A stretch of DNA of 30,596 bases from JBAYVY01 sp041674345 (lineage in GTDB: Bacteria > Planctomycetota > Phycisphaerae > Phycisphaerales > Zrk34), in contig JBAYVY010000003.1 of assembly GCA_041674345.1 (NCBI GenBank), forward strand, positions 1 to 30,596. Direction: 5' to 3'. Positions within the stretch are counted from its first letter, which is position 1. The number at the start of each line of letters is the position of its first letter. A program made the position numbers and the translations under genes. Shown here in pieces: positions 8,838 to 16,611 of the stretch. The notes below the pieces were generated by a model. The model was given only the letters and a program-made list of their open reading frames with translations, was not told where the DNA came from and did no database searches.

Positions 8838-11375
8838 GTGATCGAACTGAAAAAACAGCATCCCGCCACATCGCGTTTGGTTCCGCTGGAGCAGGTTCGT
8901 CTGCAAAGTGATGCGATTGGCGCGCGTCGGCTGATCGTGAAGGACGGCATGGGGCGGGTGTATGTGGATCGGAAAATCAAGCCCCGTCAATGGGTGAGAT
9001 TCGTCATCCGCGGCGCGGCGGGTCGGCAGCACATCGCGGTGACTGACGCGGAAGGCGGTGTGTTGGAAGAGCGATGGATCGAGCTGTCGCCGCGAACGGG
9101 ACTGACATGCGATCGCGGTCCATATGCGGAACTTTTGCGACGGCTTCGGCAGATGATCGAGCAGGAAGCCGAATCGAAAAGCTGGGTCATCAACGGGCGG
9201 TCGTACTACATGCCGGTGTGCTGGAGCCGCGATCTGGTTTATACGCTCAAGGCGGCGAAGTATTTCATCGCCGATGTGCGAAGCGGGCTGGATTACTGGA
9301 TGGAGTCGCAGTTGCCCAGCGGGATGTTCTGGGATTGCATTTATGAAAACGGTGAAGCGCCGGCCCCGACGTGGTTCGGCGAGGCGCTGGGCAAGGGGTG
9401 GTTCAAATACGACGAGGGTATGAAATACATCGTGCGGCGTGTGCCGGTGCTGGCCGATACGGAATATGTTTTCACCGAGGGGGTCTGGTATGCGTGGAAA
9501 GCCGGGGGGGATGATGCGTGGATGCGGAGCCAGTTGCCCCGTCTGGAAAAAGCACTGACGTACATGACCAGCGATCCGCTGCGGTGGAGCGAGAAGTTCG
9601 GGCTGGTCCGCCGGTCGTTCACCGCCGACGAGTGGGACTTCGCCAATCCGCACTATTGCGCCGGCGATCATCGGTGCATCCATCGGGGCGATCCGACGTT
9701 TTTGTTCCACGGCAACCAGTCGGGCCTGTACGCGATGTATTGGCGCATGGCGGAAATGTACGAACATCTGGGCGACAGCGAACGCGCCAGGCAATTGCGG
9801 GAAGACGGCGAAGCCCTGCGAAGCCGCGCCAACCGCAAACTTTTCTTCGGCAATGTGTACGGGCATATGATCCCCGAAACGCTGGACCCGCGGAAGGTGT
9901 ACGCGCGGGTCGGCGACGAACGCGAACGCATGAGCTTGTCCACCGGCTACACCATCAACCGCAAACTGCCCACGCATGACATGGCGGTGAAAATTCTCCG
10001 TGAATATCAGCGCCGCGGGAAACTGCACCGCAAGACCAGCTTCGCGGAGTGGTGGACGATGGACCCGCCCTACCGCCCCGACCAATGGCCCGGCCAGCAG
10101 AGCCACGCCGCCGGTTGCCCCGAAGGTGAATACATGAACGGCGGCATCTGCACGATCATCGCCGGTGAAATCGCCAAGGCCGCGTTCGATCACGGTTTTG
10201 AAAACTACGGCGTGGATATCCTCGATCGCGTCTGGCGATTGTGCCGGCGTGACGGCGGGCATCTGCATCAGGTGTACAAGCGCCTGCCGGAAAATCCGAA
10301 ACTGCCGAAGACGACGTTCCGGCATGTCGATCTGCGGTCGCACGCCAATCGCTCGCTGAAACGCGGGTCGTACCCACATGTCCCGGCGTGGACCGACGAA
10401 GGCGACAACGACATGCGAAATCTGCCGGTGGGCAAGGGCCGGTTCGGCGCGATTGAGTTTGACGTGATCGACCCGGCGAAAAACGACGGCCGCGCGATGC
10501 TGTACCTCAAGCCCGGCTCATGCGATGTTCCGACCGCGGCGAATATCGACGTTGCGCATCTGCGGGGCCGAAGCGTGTATTTCCTTCATGCGATGGCGCA
10601 CTCGATCAGCGGCGGCGCGGTGGCGGGCATCTACGATGTCACCTACGACGATGGTTGCGTTGAACGCATTTATCTGCGCCACGGGCAGGAGATCAATCTC
10701 TGGTGGGGCACCAGCGACCGGGCTGTCAACCGCGCCATGGCGCGCCGGGCGTGGTGGGGAGGCAATCCCACCTGGAAAAACGTCGGGCTTTACATGTTCG
10801 GCTGGAACAACCCGCACCCCGACAAAGCCATCACCGCGATTCGCGCCGAAGCGGTCGGCACCGGCGGACGAGGCGGTTCCGGGGGCGGTTCCGGGGGCGG
10901 CATCATGCTCGGCGGGATCAGCGTCAGCGATCAGCCGGTCGCTTTTGAGGCGGAAATCAGATCGTACGGCCTGCCCGACTGCTGGGCGCACGCGGCGGTT
11001 TACCACGCCATCGCCGAAGGACTGGCCGGTATCGAAGACGCAGGCGTCGCCTTCTCGACCGCGCGGGTCAGTCCGCGCTGGGCCGCCGCCGCCACCGCCA
11101 GGGCCGACGCCACGCTCCACTACCCAGCGTCCGGCGGCTACTGCGCATATGCCTATCGCCTGGATCGGCGTCGCAAAAAAATCACGCTCGATCTGACCGG
11201 CGCTTTCACGCAGGCACATGTTCACTGTTTGTTGCCCGGTCGGCGCGTACGCCGGGTACTGGTCGATGGCAGGGAACATGCTTTCGAGATCGTGCGTGTG
11301 GAGCGTTCGGTGTACGCCGATTTCAATATCGTCGGTTTGCCCCGCCGGCCCATCGTGATTGAATACGATCGGTGA
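8838..11375 (+). CDS. Six-hairpin glycosidase-like protein
   Basis: An 845-aa protein. No ATG gives a sensible start. GTG at 8838 is chosen because GGAG (8825-8828) lies 9 nt upstream and coding resemblance begins there. The central part (about residues 100-480) has the look of an (alpha/alpha)6 six-hairpin barrel: a short beta domain, then WSRDLVYTLKAAKYF, YWMESQLPSGMFWD, FTEGVWYAWKAGGDDAW and GEYMNGGICTIIAGE. That layout resembles GH78, GH127 and GH94 relatives, but I cannot choose a family or name catalytic residues. A low-complexity run, GGRGGSGGGSGGG near residue 685, is encoded by two TTCCGGGGG 9-mers and looks like an insertion. No signal peptide is visible. It probably completes the glycosidase operon, although element A now separates it from the GH20-like gene. 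Confidence 0.6.
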   Translation: MIELKKQHPATSRLVPLEQVRLQSDAIGARRLIVKDGMGRVYVDRKIKPRQWVRFVIRGAAGRQHIAVTDAEGGVLEERWIELSPRTGLTCDRGPYAELLRRLRQMIEQEAESKSWVINGRSYYMPVCWSRDLVYTLKAAKYFIADVRSGLDYWMESQLPSGMFWDCIYENGEAPAPTWFGEALGKGWFKYDEGMKYIVRRVPVLADTEYVFTEGVWYAWKAGGDDAWMRSQLPRLEKALTYMTSDPLRWSEKFGLVRRSFTADEWDFANPHYCAGDHRCIHRGDPTFLFHGNQSGLYAMYWRMAEMYEHLGDSERARQLREDGEALRSRANRKLFFGNVYGHMIPETLDPRKVYARVGDERERMSLSTGYTINRKLPTHDMAVKILREYQRRGKLHRKTSFAEWWTMDPPYRPDQWPGQQSHAAGCPEGEYMNGGICTIIAGEIAKAAFDHGFENYGVDILDRVWRLCRRDGGHLHQVYKRLPENPKLPKTTFRHVDLRSHANRSLKRGSYPHVPAWTDEGDNDMRNLPVGKGRFGAIEFDVIDPAKNDGRAMLYLKPGSCDVPTAANIDVAHLRGRSVYFLHAMAHSISGGAVAGIYDVTYDDGCVERIYLRHGQEINLWWGTSDRAVNRAMARRAWWGGNPTWKNVGLYMFGWNNPHPDKAITAIRAEAVGTGGRGGSGGGSGGGIMLGGISVSDQPVAFEAEIRSYGLPDCWAHAAVYHAIAEGLAGIEDAGVAFSTARVSPRWAAAATARADATLHYPASGGYCAYAYRLDRRRKKITLDLTGAFTQAHVHCLLPGRRVRRVLVDGREHAFEIVRVERSVYADFNIVGLPRRPIVIEYDR

Positions 11376-11959
11376 TCGGCATGCGTTTCGGATAAGCGCA
11401 TGTTCCGATTCTTATCGCAAAGGGCGCGGAGTCGCCCAGACGTAAAGGAAACGGTTCCGCGGCAGCACCGCATGTCAATGCGGTGCCCGGAACACGGTAC
11501 GCCCCGGCACCGCAATAACTTGCGGTGCTATTCCCGACGACGGGCGGCTTCACTTGGCCAGGCCGCTCCAGAAGGCGCTGACCGTGTCGGGATTGCCGCT
11601 CTGGAAGGGAATGTTCGGCTCCGGCACGGCCTGCACATGGATGTCGAGGAACAACGTGTTCATGGCGTCGCTGTGGGGGATCAGCCGTTGGTGAAATACT
11701 CCCAACCCGAATTCGGGATAAATGAATATCCCGAAAAAAGTCACCCAGGCCGGCTTGCGATTTGGGGGGTCCGTCAATGACTTTGTTTTCAGTGAAAACA
11801 AAGTCATCGTCACACGCTCGGCCTGTATCTGAAAGGATACTTCACGCAAAATGCGGTGAACTCTCTTTTAACCGAACTGGGATTGGTCGGCAGATCATTG
11901 GCGCAGAGCTATCGCCTTGCCGAATACACTAAGGAGCCGCGAAATAATAACTTGATAAA
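11376..11959. other. 584-bp hairpin-rich region
   Basis: Contains four good hairpins. GCACCGCAT/ATGCGGTGC (11465-11486) and GCACCGCAA/TTGCGGTGC (11507-11528) share most of their stem. TTCGGGATA/TATCCCGAA spans 11712-11735. A perfect 14-bp stem, ATGACTTTGTTTTC (11777-11790) with GAAAACAAAGTCAT (11794-11807), has a 3-nt loop. The minus strand carries a pseudopilin-tail remnant, listed separately. No intact gene is seen. Confidence 0.5.
11550..11770 (-). pseudogene. C-terminal remnant of H-X9-DG prepilin-like protein
   Basis: The minus-strand frame ending in ..FWSGLAK* contains HSDAMNTLFLDIHV. This is a His followed by nine residues and Asp, the prepilin-processing-associated H-X9-DG signature of planctomycetal pseudopilin-like proteins, with the Gly changed to Ile. 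The following VPEPNIPFQSGN fits the C-terminal tail of that family. The N-terminal prepilin helix is absent, the frame runs upstream into hairpin DNA, and no ribosome site is seen. I read it as a truncated, decaying gene. Confidence 0.55.
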
Positions 11960-12157
11960 TTACGATCTTGGCCGAATGGTGTAATTCCACTCGCCGTGAA
12001 AGTCGTCCGGCGTGCAGTGGATGGCCGCCGGTTCCTTGTCACTGACCTTTCGACCGGTCGGATATGGTGTCAGCAGCATCAGTACGATCACCGTCACCCA
12101 AATCGCCCAGCGCGGAAACCGTCGCGCATCCGCCGATTCAATCGTCGCCATCGACAT
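11960..12157 (-). CDS. Small single-pass membrane protein
   Basis: A 65-aa protein. The start at 12157 is preferred over 12178 because AAGGGG (12170-12165 on the minus strand) lies 7 nt upstream. A basic N-terminal stretch (ADARRFPRW) is followed by one hydrophobic helix (AIWVTVIVLMLLTPYP), then a polar tail of about 30 residues with CTPDDFHGEW. This predicts an inner-membrane protein with a short exposed tail. It lies 80 bp downstream of the rodA-like gene on the same strand. Family and function are not recognised. Confidence 0.5.
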   Translation of the reverse strand: MSMATIESADARRFPRWAIWVTVIVLMLLTPYPTGRKVSDKEPAAIHCTPDDFHGEWNYTIRPRS

Positions 12158-12203
12158 GCCGGAACCCCTTTCATGCAAATCACCCGCATTTTACCCAAGC
12201 ACG

Positions 12204-12233
12204 GGATGGCCTTCTTAGGCCAGACCGTGGTCA
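12204..12233 (-). terminator. Possible terminator after rodA-like gene
   Basis: On the minus strand, CACGG..GGCCT pairs with AGGCC..CCGTG around an AAGA loop, with two internal mismatches. It lies 5 bp past the stop codon of the rodA-like gene. No strong U-tract follows, so it may only attenuate expression of the small gene downstream. Confidence 0.35.
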
Positions 12234-12237
12234 TTCC

Positions 12238-13398
12238 TCATTCAAACTCAAACGACGGGTTCGCCATGATGATCGGCCTCCGCCCTCCCACGTTCAGCAG
12301 CAATCCCACCAACAGATAATTCGCCACCAGCGACGACCCGCCGTAGCTGATGAACGGCAGCGTCATGCCCGTGATCGGCAACACCCCCACCGTCATCCCG
12401 ATGTTCACCAGCATCTGCGTGAACACGATCGTCACCACCCCCACCGCGATCAATCTCGCAAACGGGTCTTTCGTCATGCCCGCCGCCGCCAGGCCCGCGA
12501 CGATCAACAGCAGGTTCAAACCGAACACCGCCAGCCCGCCGATCAACCCCCACCGTACGCAGATCACCGCGAAAATCATGTCGTTCTGCGGCTCCGGCAG
12601 CGCGTTGTAATCCACCAACACCTTCGCCTGCGCTTCGCCCTGCCCGCTCACGCCGCCCGCCCCCACCAACGTCATCGCCTTGTAACCCTGAAACCCGATC
12701 GACGACCGGTATCTCGGATCGCCCCGCACCTGGCTTATCATCGCCATGATGCGATCCTTCTGGTGCGGCTCAAGCAGCGGGTACATCGCCGGCATCAGCG
12801 CCAGCCCCACCAATATCACCGCCAGTAAATGTTTCAATCGCGCCCCGGCGGCGGTGAGCATGGCGAACAGCACCGGCAGAAACACCAGCGACGTGCCGAG
12901 GTCCGGCTCCTTCAAAATCAACCCCATCGGCACGAACGTCAGCAACGCCGGCGCGAGCAGCCCCCGGAAGGTGCGGTAGTTGCTGCGGAACCGCAGGTAC
13001 GCCGCCAACGCCAGCACGTAGGCCACCTTCGCCAACTCGCTGGGCTGGAACATCATGAACTGAAGGTTGAACCATCGCCTGGCGCCGTTGCGCACCGGAA
13101 CGAACGCGTGAGGCACCCCCGGAATCAGCAACACGATCAGCATCACGCCGATCACGATCAGCATCGGATACGCCAGCGGAACCAGCCGCCGGTAGTGAAT
13201 CACCGCCGCCAGCACCATCGCCGCCAGCGCGACCGGCACGAACTTGATCTGCGGCCAAACGAAATCCGCATCCGCCACGCTGATCGCCTCGACCCCCATC
13301 GCCGTCATCGCCCCCGCGGCCAGAAGCGCGAGATGCCCCACGTTCGGCACCAGCACCGGACGAAACACCCGCACCCATTGACGCAGCGTTGAAGCCAT
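12238..13398 (-). CDS. rodA: RodA/FtsW-type SEDS peptidoglycan glycosyltransferase
   Basis: A 386-aa polytopic membrane protein with about ten hydrophobic segments, the usual size of RodA. Family signatures are seen: PSELAKVAYVLALAAYL, LKEPDLGTSLVFLPVL, ALPEPQNDMIFAVICVRWG and the C-terminal GMTLPFISYGGSSLVAN. SEDS proteins polymerise lipid II into glycan strands together with a class B PBP. The start at 13398 is chosen because residue 1 leads directly into the first membrane-proximal segment; the open frame upstream has no family resemblance. RodA rather than FtsW is favoured by the short N-terminus, but no mre or pbp genes are adjacent. It lies 49 bp downstream of a small membrane-protein gene and may share its transcript. 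Confidence 0.85.
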   Translation of the reverse strand: MASTLRQWVRVFRPVLVPNVGHLALLAAGAMTAMGVEAISVADADFVWPQIKFVPVALAAMVLAAVIHYRRLVPLAYPMLIVIGVMLIVLLIPGVPHAFVPVRNGARRWFNLQFMMFQPSELAKVAYVLALAAYLRFRSNYRTFRGLLAPALLTFVPMGLILKEPDLGTSLVFLPVLFAMLTAAGARLKHLLAVILVGLALMPAMYPLLEPHQKDRIMAMISQVRGDPRYRSSIGFQGYKAMTLVGAGGVSGQGEAQAKVLVDYNALPEPQNDMIFAVICVRWGLIGGLAVFGLNLLLIVAGLAAAGMTKDPFARLIAVGVVTIVFTQMLVNIGMTVGVLPITGMTLPFISYGGSSLVANYLLVGLLLNVGGRRPIIMANPSFEFE

Positions 13399-13447
13399 CG
13401 CCGCCAAGGTTATCACATTTTGATTCCCCCGCCGCCGCCCCAACCCG

Positions 13448-13675
13448 CTATTTGCTGGCCAGTTCTTTTTGCCGTTCAAGCTGCTCGCGGCGATGGCGGA
13501 TGAAGTCGATCCGCATCTTCGCCGCCTGACGCGCGGTGTTGTGAACCTCGACCTGTTGCTTGATCTGTCCGGACAGCACACGCAGAAAACCCAACATCGT
13601 CAGCAGCGCCACGCCCACGACAACCGGCCAGTATTGAAGCAGTGCGTCGAAACCCATCTCCCCTGCTATCGGCAT
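13448..13675 (-). CDS. Small membrane protein with coiled-coil tail, upstream of rodA
   Basis: About 75 aa. One transmembrane helix (WPVVVGVALLTMLGFLRVL) is followed by a charged helical tail (QIKQQVEVHNTARQAAKMR.., ending RQKELASK) likely to form a coiled coil in the cytoplasm. The start is uncertain: ATG at 13675 lacks a ribosome site, and ATG at 13657 has AGGGGAG directly against it. The layout recalls small partners of cell-envelope complexes, and its place before the SEDS gene fits that, but I do not recognise the family. Confidence 0.55.
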   Translation of the reverse strand: MPIAGEMGFDALLQYWPVVVGVALLTMLGFLRVLSGQIKQQVEVHNTARQAAKMRIDFIRHRREQLERQKELASK

Positions 13676-13704
13676 AACCACGGGGGTGACTTCATCTCAA
13701 AAAA

Positions 13705-13800
13705 GGTGTGTGAGGGGTTTGCGTCCTGCGTCCTGCGTCTTGCGGAAAATCGCCACTCCCACAACACGCAAGCCGCAGGACGCAAGCCCCTCCCCACACC
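13705..13800. repeat. Heptamer stem-loop element F
   Basis: The left arm (13705-13744) has GGTGTG, AGGGG, then heptamers GCGTCCT, GCGTCCT, GCGTCTT. The right arm (13767-13800) has the reverse complement, including GCAGGACGCAAG, CCCCT and CACACC. The loop begins GGAAAATCGCCACTC, similar to the sequence after the repeats in element L. The element begins 5 bp past the arfB-like stop codon (13806). Confidence 0.8.
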
Positions 13801-13805
13801 CTTTC

Positions 13806-14234
13806 TCACTCGCCGCCGGTCGCTCCGCTGCGCCGGCGTTTGAGTTCGCCGCGTTGCTTCTTCTGTTCGATCCGACGCCGCTGGCTCCCGACGGTGGGCT
13901 TCGTGGGTTTTCTCTTGCGGGGCCGGTGCAGCGCTCTGACCAATGCCTCTCGCAATTTTCCCACGCACTGGTCCCGGTTGGCGATCTGCGAACGATGTTC
14001 CTGACTGGTGAATTGCAATTGCCCTTCACTGTCGGTTTGCGACGCGAGTTTCATCATCGCATACGCCGGCAAATACGGCCCCAAATCGTCCAACGCCACG
14101 ACCAACACCGCCTTGGTGTTGAGTTTGTTGACATTCTGCCCGCCGGGGCCGGAACTGCGGGCGAATGAAAACCGCAACAGCGAAACGGGCATCGCTATGC
14201 CAGGGGCGATCGTGAGGGTCGAGCCGTCGGTCAT
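13806..14234 (-). CDS. arfB: ArfB/ICT1-type peptidyl-tRNA hydrolase (ribosome rescue)
   Basis: A 142-aa protein, the usual length of ArfB. The GGQ motif that enters the peptidyl-transferase centre is present in FARSSGPGGQNVNK (G31-G32-Q33). The C-terminus is strongly basic (RPRKRKPTKP.., KKQRGELKRRR), as expected for the tail that occupies the empty mRNA channel. ArfB-type proteins release nascent chains from ribosomes stalled without a stop codon. The start at 14234 is chosen because family resemblance begins shortly after it; the frame stays open upstream through repeat element G, which is not coding. The ribosome site is weak. The gene is divergent from the TetR gene across element G. Confidence 0.85.
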   Translation of the reverse strand: MTDGSTLTIAPGIAMPVSLLRFSFARSSGPGGQNVNKLNTKAVLVVALDDLGPYLPAYAMMKLASQTDSEGQLQFTSQEHRSQIANRDQCVGKLREALVRALHRPRKRKPTKPTVGSQRRRIEQKKQRGELKRRRSGATGGE

Positions 14235-14250
14235 ATGTTCATTATCGGAT

Positions 14251-14378
14251 TTTTGACCACAAAGGCACAGAGCATGAAAACAAAACAGCGGAACATGCCG
14301 CGTTTGAATCGTAATGTTATGCTTTTCTGTTGTTTTGATGTTCTGTTTTTTCTTCCTCCGTGGCACGCTGTGGTGAAA
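14251..14378. repeat. Heptamer stem-loop element G, between divergent genes
   Basis: The left arm starts TTTTGACCACAAAGGCAC (14251) and runs through AAAACAAAACAGCGGAACA. The right arm (to 14378) carries TGTTCTGTTTTTTC and GTGGCACGCTGTGGTGAAA, its imperfect reverse complement. On the minus strand the loop reads ATTCAAACGCGGCATGTTC, matching the element B loop ATTCGCACGCCGGGGGTTC at 13 of 19 positions. It occupies most of the space between the arfB-like and TetR start codons, so it overlaps their promoters. Confidence 0.65.
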
Positions 14379-14444
14379 TTTCTTTTCGATTGCGTTGCCG
14401 GGCCAAATCGCCGACAATCTTACCCGGTTACATGGAGGTGACCC

Positions 14445-15113
14445 ATGACGCACGCCACGATGGACCCCCGGAAGATTCGGCGAACCATTCTGACCAATCC
14501 CGACTTCACACCTGTCGAAGTCACACCGACCGCCTTTACTTCCGGGGGATTCCTCAGCCGGCCCCATGTCCTCGAAGCGGCCGCGGCCTGTTTCGAGGAA
14601 CTGGGTTACGACGGGCTGACCATTCGCGCCATCGCCTCCCGCCTCGGCTGCTCGGTCGGCAGCATCTACCGCTATTTCACCGACAAACGCGAGTTGCTCC
14701 TGGCCTGTGCATCGCAAGTGCTCGAACCCGTCGCCGATGCGTTGGAACGCGATCACATCACGTTCGCCGCGTCGGTCTCGCTTTATGTTCAACAGGCCCG
14801 CGCGATGGGCGAGCAGTATCGGCTGATGTTCTGGTTGTGTGACACGCCCGCGACCCCCGGCATGTTGCCGGTGTTTCGCCGCATTCTCGATGCGTGGGCC
14901 GAACTGCTGGGCGATGAGACAGCGGCACGCGACCGCTGGGCGCAGTTGCACGGAATGCTGGTCATCGGCGAAGATGCGACACGCATCGACGAGGTGATGG
15001 GCGAAGCCGCGCCGGACGTGATTGAACATCCCATCACCCTTCCGGGGGACCGCCCCTGGAATGTGGAGCGGGAACCGGACCCCGCTGACGCCGAGGATGT
15101 AACGCTGTTATGA
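14445..15113 (+). CDS. TetR/AcrR-family transcriptional regulator
   Basis: A 222-aa protein. GGAGG (14434-14438) fixes the start at 14445. The TetR DNA-binding domain lies at about residues 40-88: VLEAAAACFEELGYDGLTIR, then the helix-turn-helix AIASRLGCSVGSIYRYFTDKREL with the family's typical Y-F-x-x-K end. The C-terminal half is a helical ligand/dimer domain, too variable to predict an effector. A 39-residue extension precedes the DNA-binding domain. The only close candidate target is the DedA-like gene downstream, but element H now separates the two. Two 9-mer copies (14465, 14540) lie near the 5' end and one (15040) near the 3' end. Confidence 0.85.
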   Translation: MTHATMDPRKIRRTILTNPDFTPVEVTPTAFTSGGFLSRPHVLEAAAACFEELGYDGLTIRAIASRLGCSVGSIYRYFTDKRELLLACASQVLEPVADALERDHITFAASVSLYVQQARAMGEQYRLMFWLCDTPATPGMLPVFRRILDAWAELLGDETAARDRWAQLHGMLVIGEDATRIDEVMGEAAPDVIEHPITLPGDRPWNVEREPDPADAEDVTLL

Positions 15114-15126
15114 CTGAGAAGTTCGG

Positions 15127-15223
15127 TTGAAACACAAGAGGGCACGGAGCACACAGAGAGAGATTTTCAATGTGTTTTTCCCGGTTTTCACCTCTGTGAA
15201 CTCCGTGTCCCCTGTGTTGAAAT
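15127..15223. repeat. Heptamer stem-loop element H
   Basis: The left arm starts TTGAAACACAAGAGGGCACG (15127) and continues GAGCACACAGAGAG. The right arm ends CTCCGTGTCCCCTGTGTTGA before 15223, its reverse complement with a few mismatches. The loop has GATTTTCAATGTG and ends GGTTTTC. The heptamer type (ACACAGAG-like) is shared with element I. It begins 14 bp past the TetR stop codon. Confidence 0.75.
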
Positions 15224-15271
15224 CGCATTTTGCAAAAGTCCAGTTTTAACCAACCTGCCGATGGAGCGAAG

Positions 15272-15937
15272 ATGTCCGAACATGTTCCCAAATCCGTCGT
15301 GACCGAGGAGGATCGTCTGGCGGCCGAGGCGCCGGTGATGGTCAGCCGGTGGGCGATCCATCGGCGGATGTACGACTGGGTGCTGGGTTTCGCGCATCAC
15401 AAACATTCGACCGCGGCGCTGGCGGTGCTGAGTTTCGCGGAGTCGAGTTTTTTTCCGATTCCGCCGGACGTGCTGCTGATGCCGATGTGTCTGGAGCGGC
15501 GGAATCGCGCGTTCTGGTATGCGACGGTCTGTTCGATCGCCAGCGTGTTGGGGGGCATGCTCGGCTACCTCATCGGCTGGTGGGTCTGGACACAGGTCAG
15601 CGGCTTTTTCTTCCACTACGTTTTCAGCGAAAAAGACTTTAACACCGTCTCGGCGATGTATCATCAAAACGAGTTCATGGCGGTGTTCGCCGCCGGTTTC
15701 ACACCGCTGCCTTACAAGGTGTTCACCATCGCCGCGGGGGTTTGCGAGATCGGGTTCGGCATGTTCGTCGTGGCGTCGGCGTGCAGCCGCAGCGCGCGGT
15801 TTTTCCTGGAAGCGGCGTTGGCGTGGAAGTTCGGCCCGCCGGTGCGCGTCTTCATCGACAAGTATTTCAACTGGCTCTGCATCGGCGTAACCGCGGTCGG
15901 GGTGCTGGGCTTCGTCGCAATCAAGTATTGGCATTGA
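15272..15937 (+). CDS. DedA/YqaA-family (VTT domain) membrane protein
   Basis: A 221-aa protein. GGAG (15263-15266) 5 nt before 15272 sets the start. After a hydrophilic N-terminus of about 30 residues come the family features: AVLSFAESSFFPIPPDVLL (the re-entrant segment with Glu and Pro), the glycine-rich GGMLGYLIGWWVW, then FAAGFTPLPYKVFTIAAGV and a basic region before the last helix. DedA/VTT proteins are linked to undecaprenyl-phosphate or phospholipid flipping and membrane homeostasis. The YqaA branch is favoured by the short length and the TPLPYKVFTI segment. It lies between heptamer elements H and B. Confidence 0.8.
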   Translation: MSEHVPKSVVTEEDRLAAEAPVMVSRWAIHRRMYDWVLGFAHHKHSTAALAVLSFAESSFFPIPPDVLLMPMCLERRNRAFWYATVCSIASVLGGMLGYLIGWWVWTQVSGFFFHYVFSEKDFNTVSAMYHQNEFMAVFAAGFTPLPYKVFTIAAGVCEIGFGMFVVASACSRSARFFLEAALAWKFGPPVRVFIDKYFNWLCIGVTAVGVLGFVAIKYWH

Positions 15938-15940
15938 ACA

Positions 15941-16059
<119 letters not shown>

Positions 16060-16063
<4 letters not shown>

Positions 16064-16611
16064 AACCGCCATTCCAGCAGCTTTTGCTTTGATCTCATGT
16101 AGTGCTGGAAATCCGCCCAGATCACGTCCGGCGGAACCGCGTGATCCACCGTCGGAATGAACCCGCCCTCCTCTATCAACGGTCGCAATGTTCGCGGATG
16201 CGCATCAATGGCGTCGGGGCCTTTGGCCAATTCGCGTTTATCCACGCCCCCCACAATCGCAGCGATTTGCCGAAGGTTTTGCGCAGTCGGATCGGATACG
16301 GGTCCGCGGCCCGCTCCATCGGCCAGATCGCATCGACGCCCGCGTCCATCATCATCGGAATCAGCACTTCGGAATTGCCGTCGGTGTCAAGGCAGATGTA
16401 TCGCACGCCGTGTGATTTGTAGAACGCGATCAACCGGCGAAATCGCGGAAGGATGAACTCCTTATAAGTTTGTGGGCTGAGCAGCGATCCGGTTTTCATC
16501 GACAGGTATTCGTTGATGCAGACGTATTCCACCGTGGTTTGTTCGAGCACGGGCTTGGCCGATTCGATAAGAAAGTCGGCCCAGAAATCCATCATGTCGT
16601 GCATCGGCCGT
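16060..16611 (-). pseudogene. Uroporphyrinogen-decarboxylase-like gene, 3' part only, frameshifted
   Basis: About 183 codons of a URO-D superfamily protein. Seen are MHDMMDFWADFLIES, the barrel segment GVRYICLDTDGNSEVLIPMM, MDAGVDAIWPMERAAD, then after a frameshift GGVDKRELAKGPDAI and GGFIPTVDHAVPPDV. Full-length relatives are about 340-400 aa, so the N-terminal half is missing. The frame breaks in a run of six C (16247-16252, plus strand); one more base would restore LRLWGGVDKREL. Planctomycete URO-D-like proteins are often corrinoid or methyl-transfer related rather than haem enzymes. The 5' end is fused to the PhyH gene at about 16603-16611. Confidence 0.75.

Noticed and set aside
11465..11528. 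tRNA or small structured RNA
   Set aside because: The paired hairpins do not form a cloverleaf, and no T-loop or anticodon arm could be found.
11777..11807. Rho-independent terminator for the six-hairpin glycosidase gene
   Set aside because: It lies 400 bp past that stop codon, no U-tract follows it, and other hairpins intervene.
14235..15029. N-terminal extension of the arfB-like protein (open frame to 15029)
   Set aside because: The extra part crosses repeat element G and runs antisense through the TetR gene; family resemblance and normal length begin at 14234.
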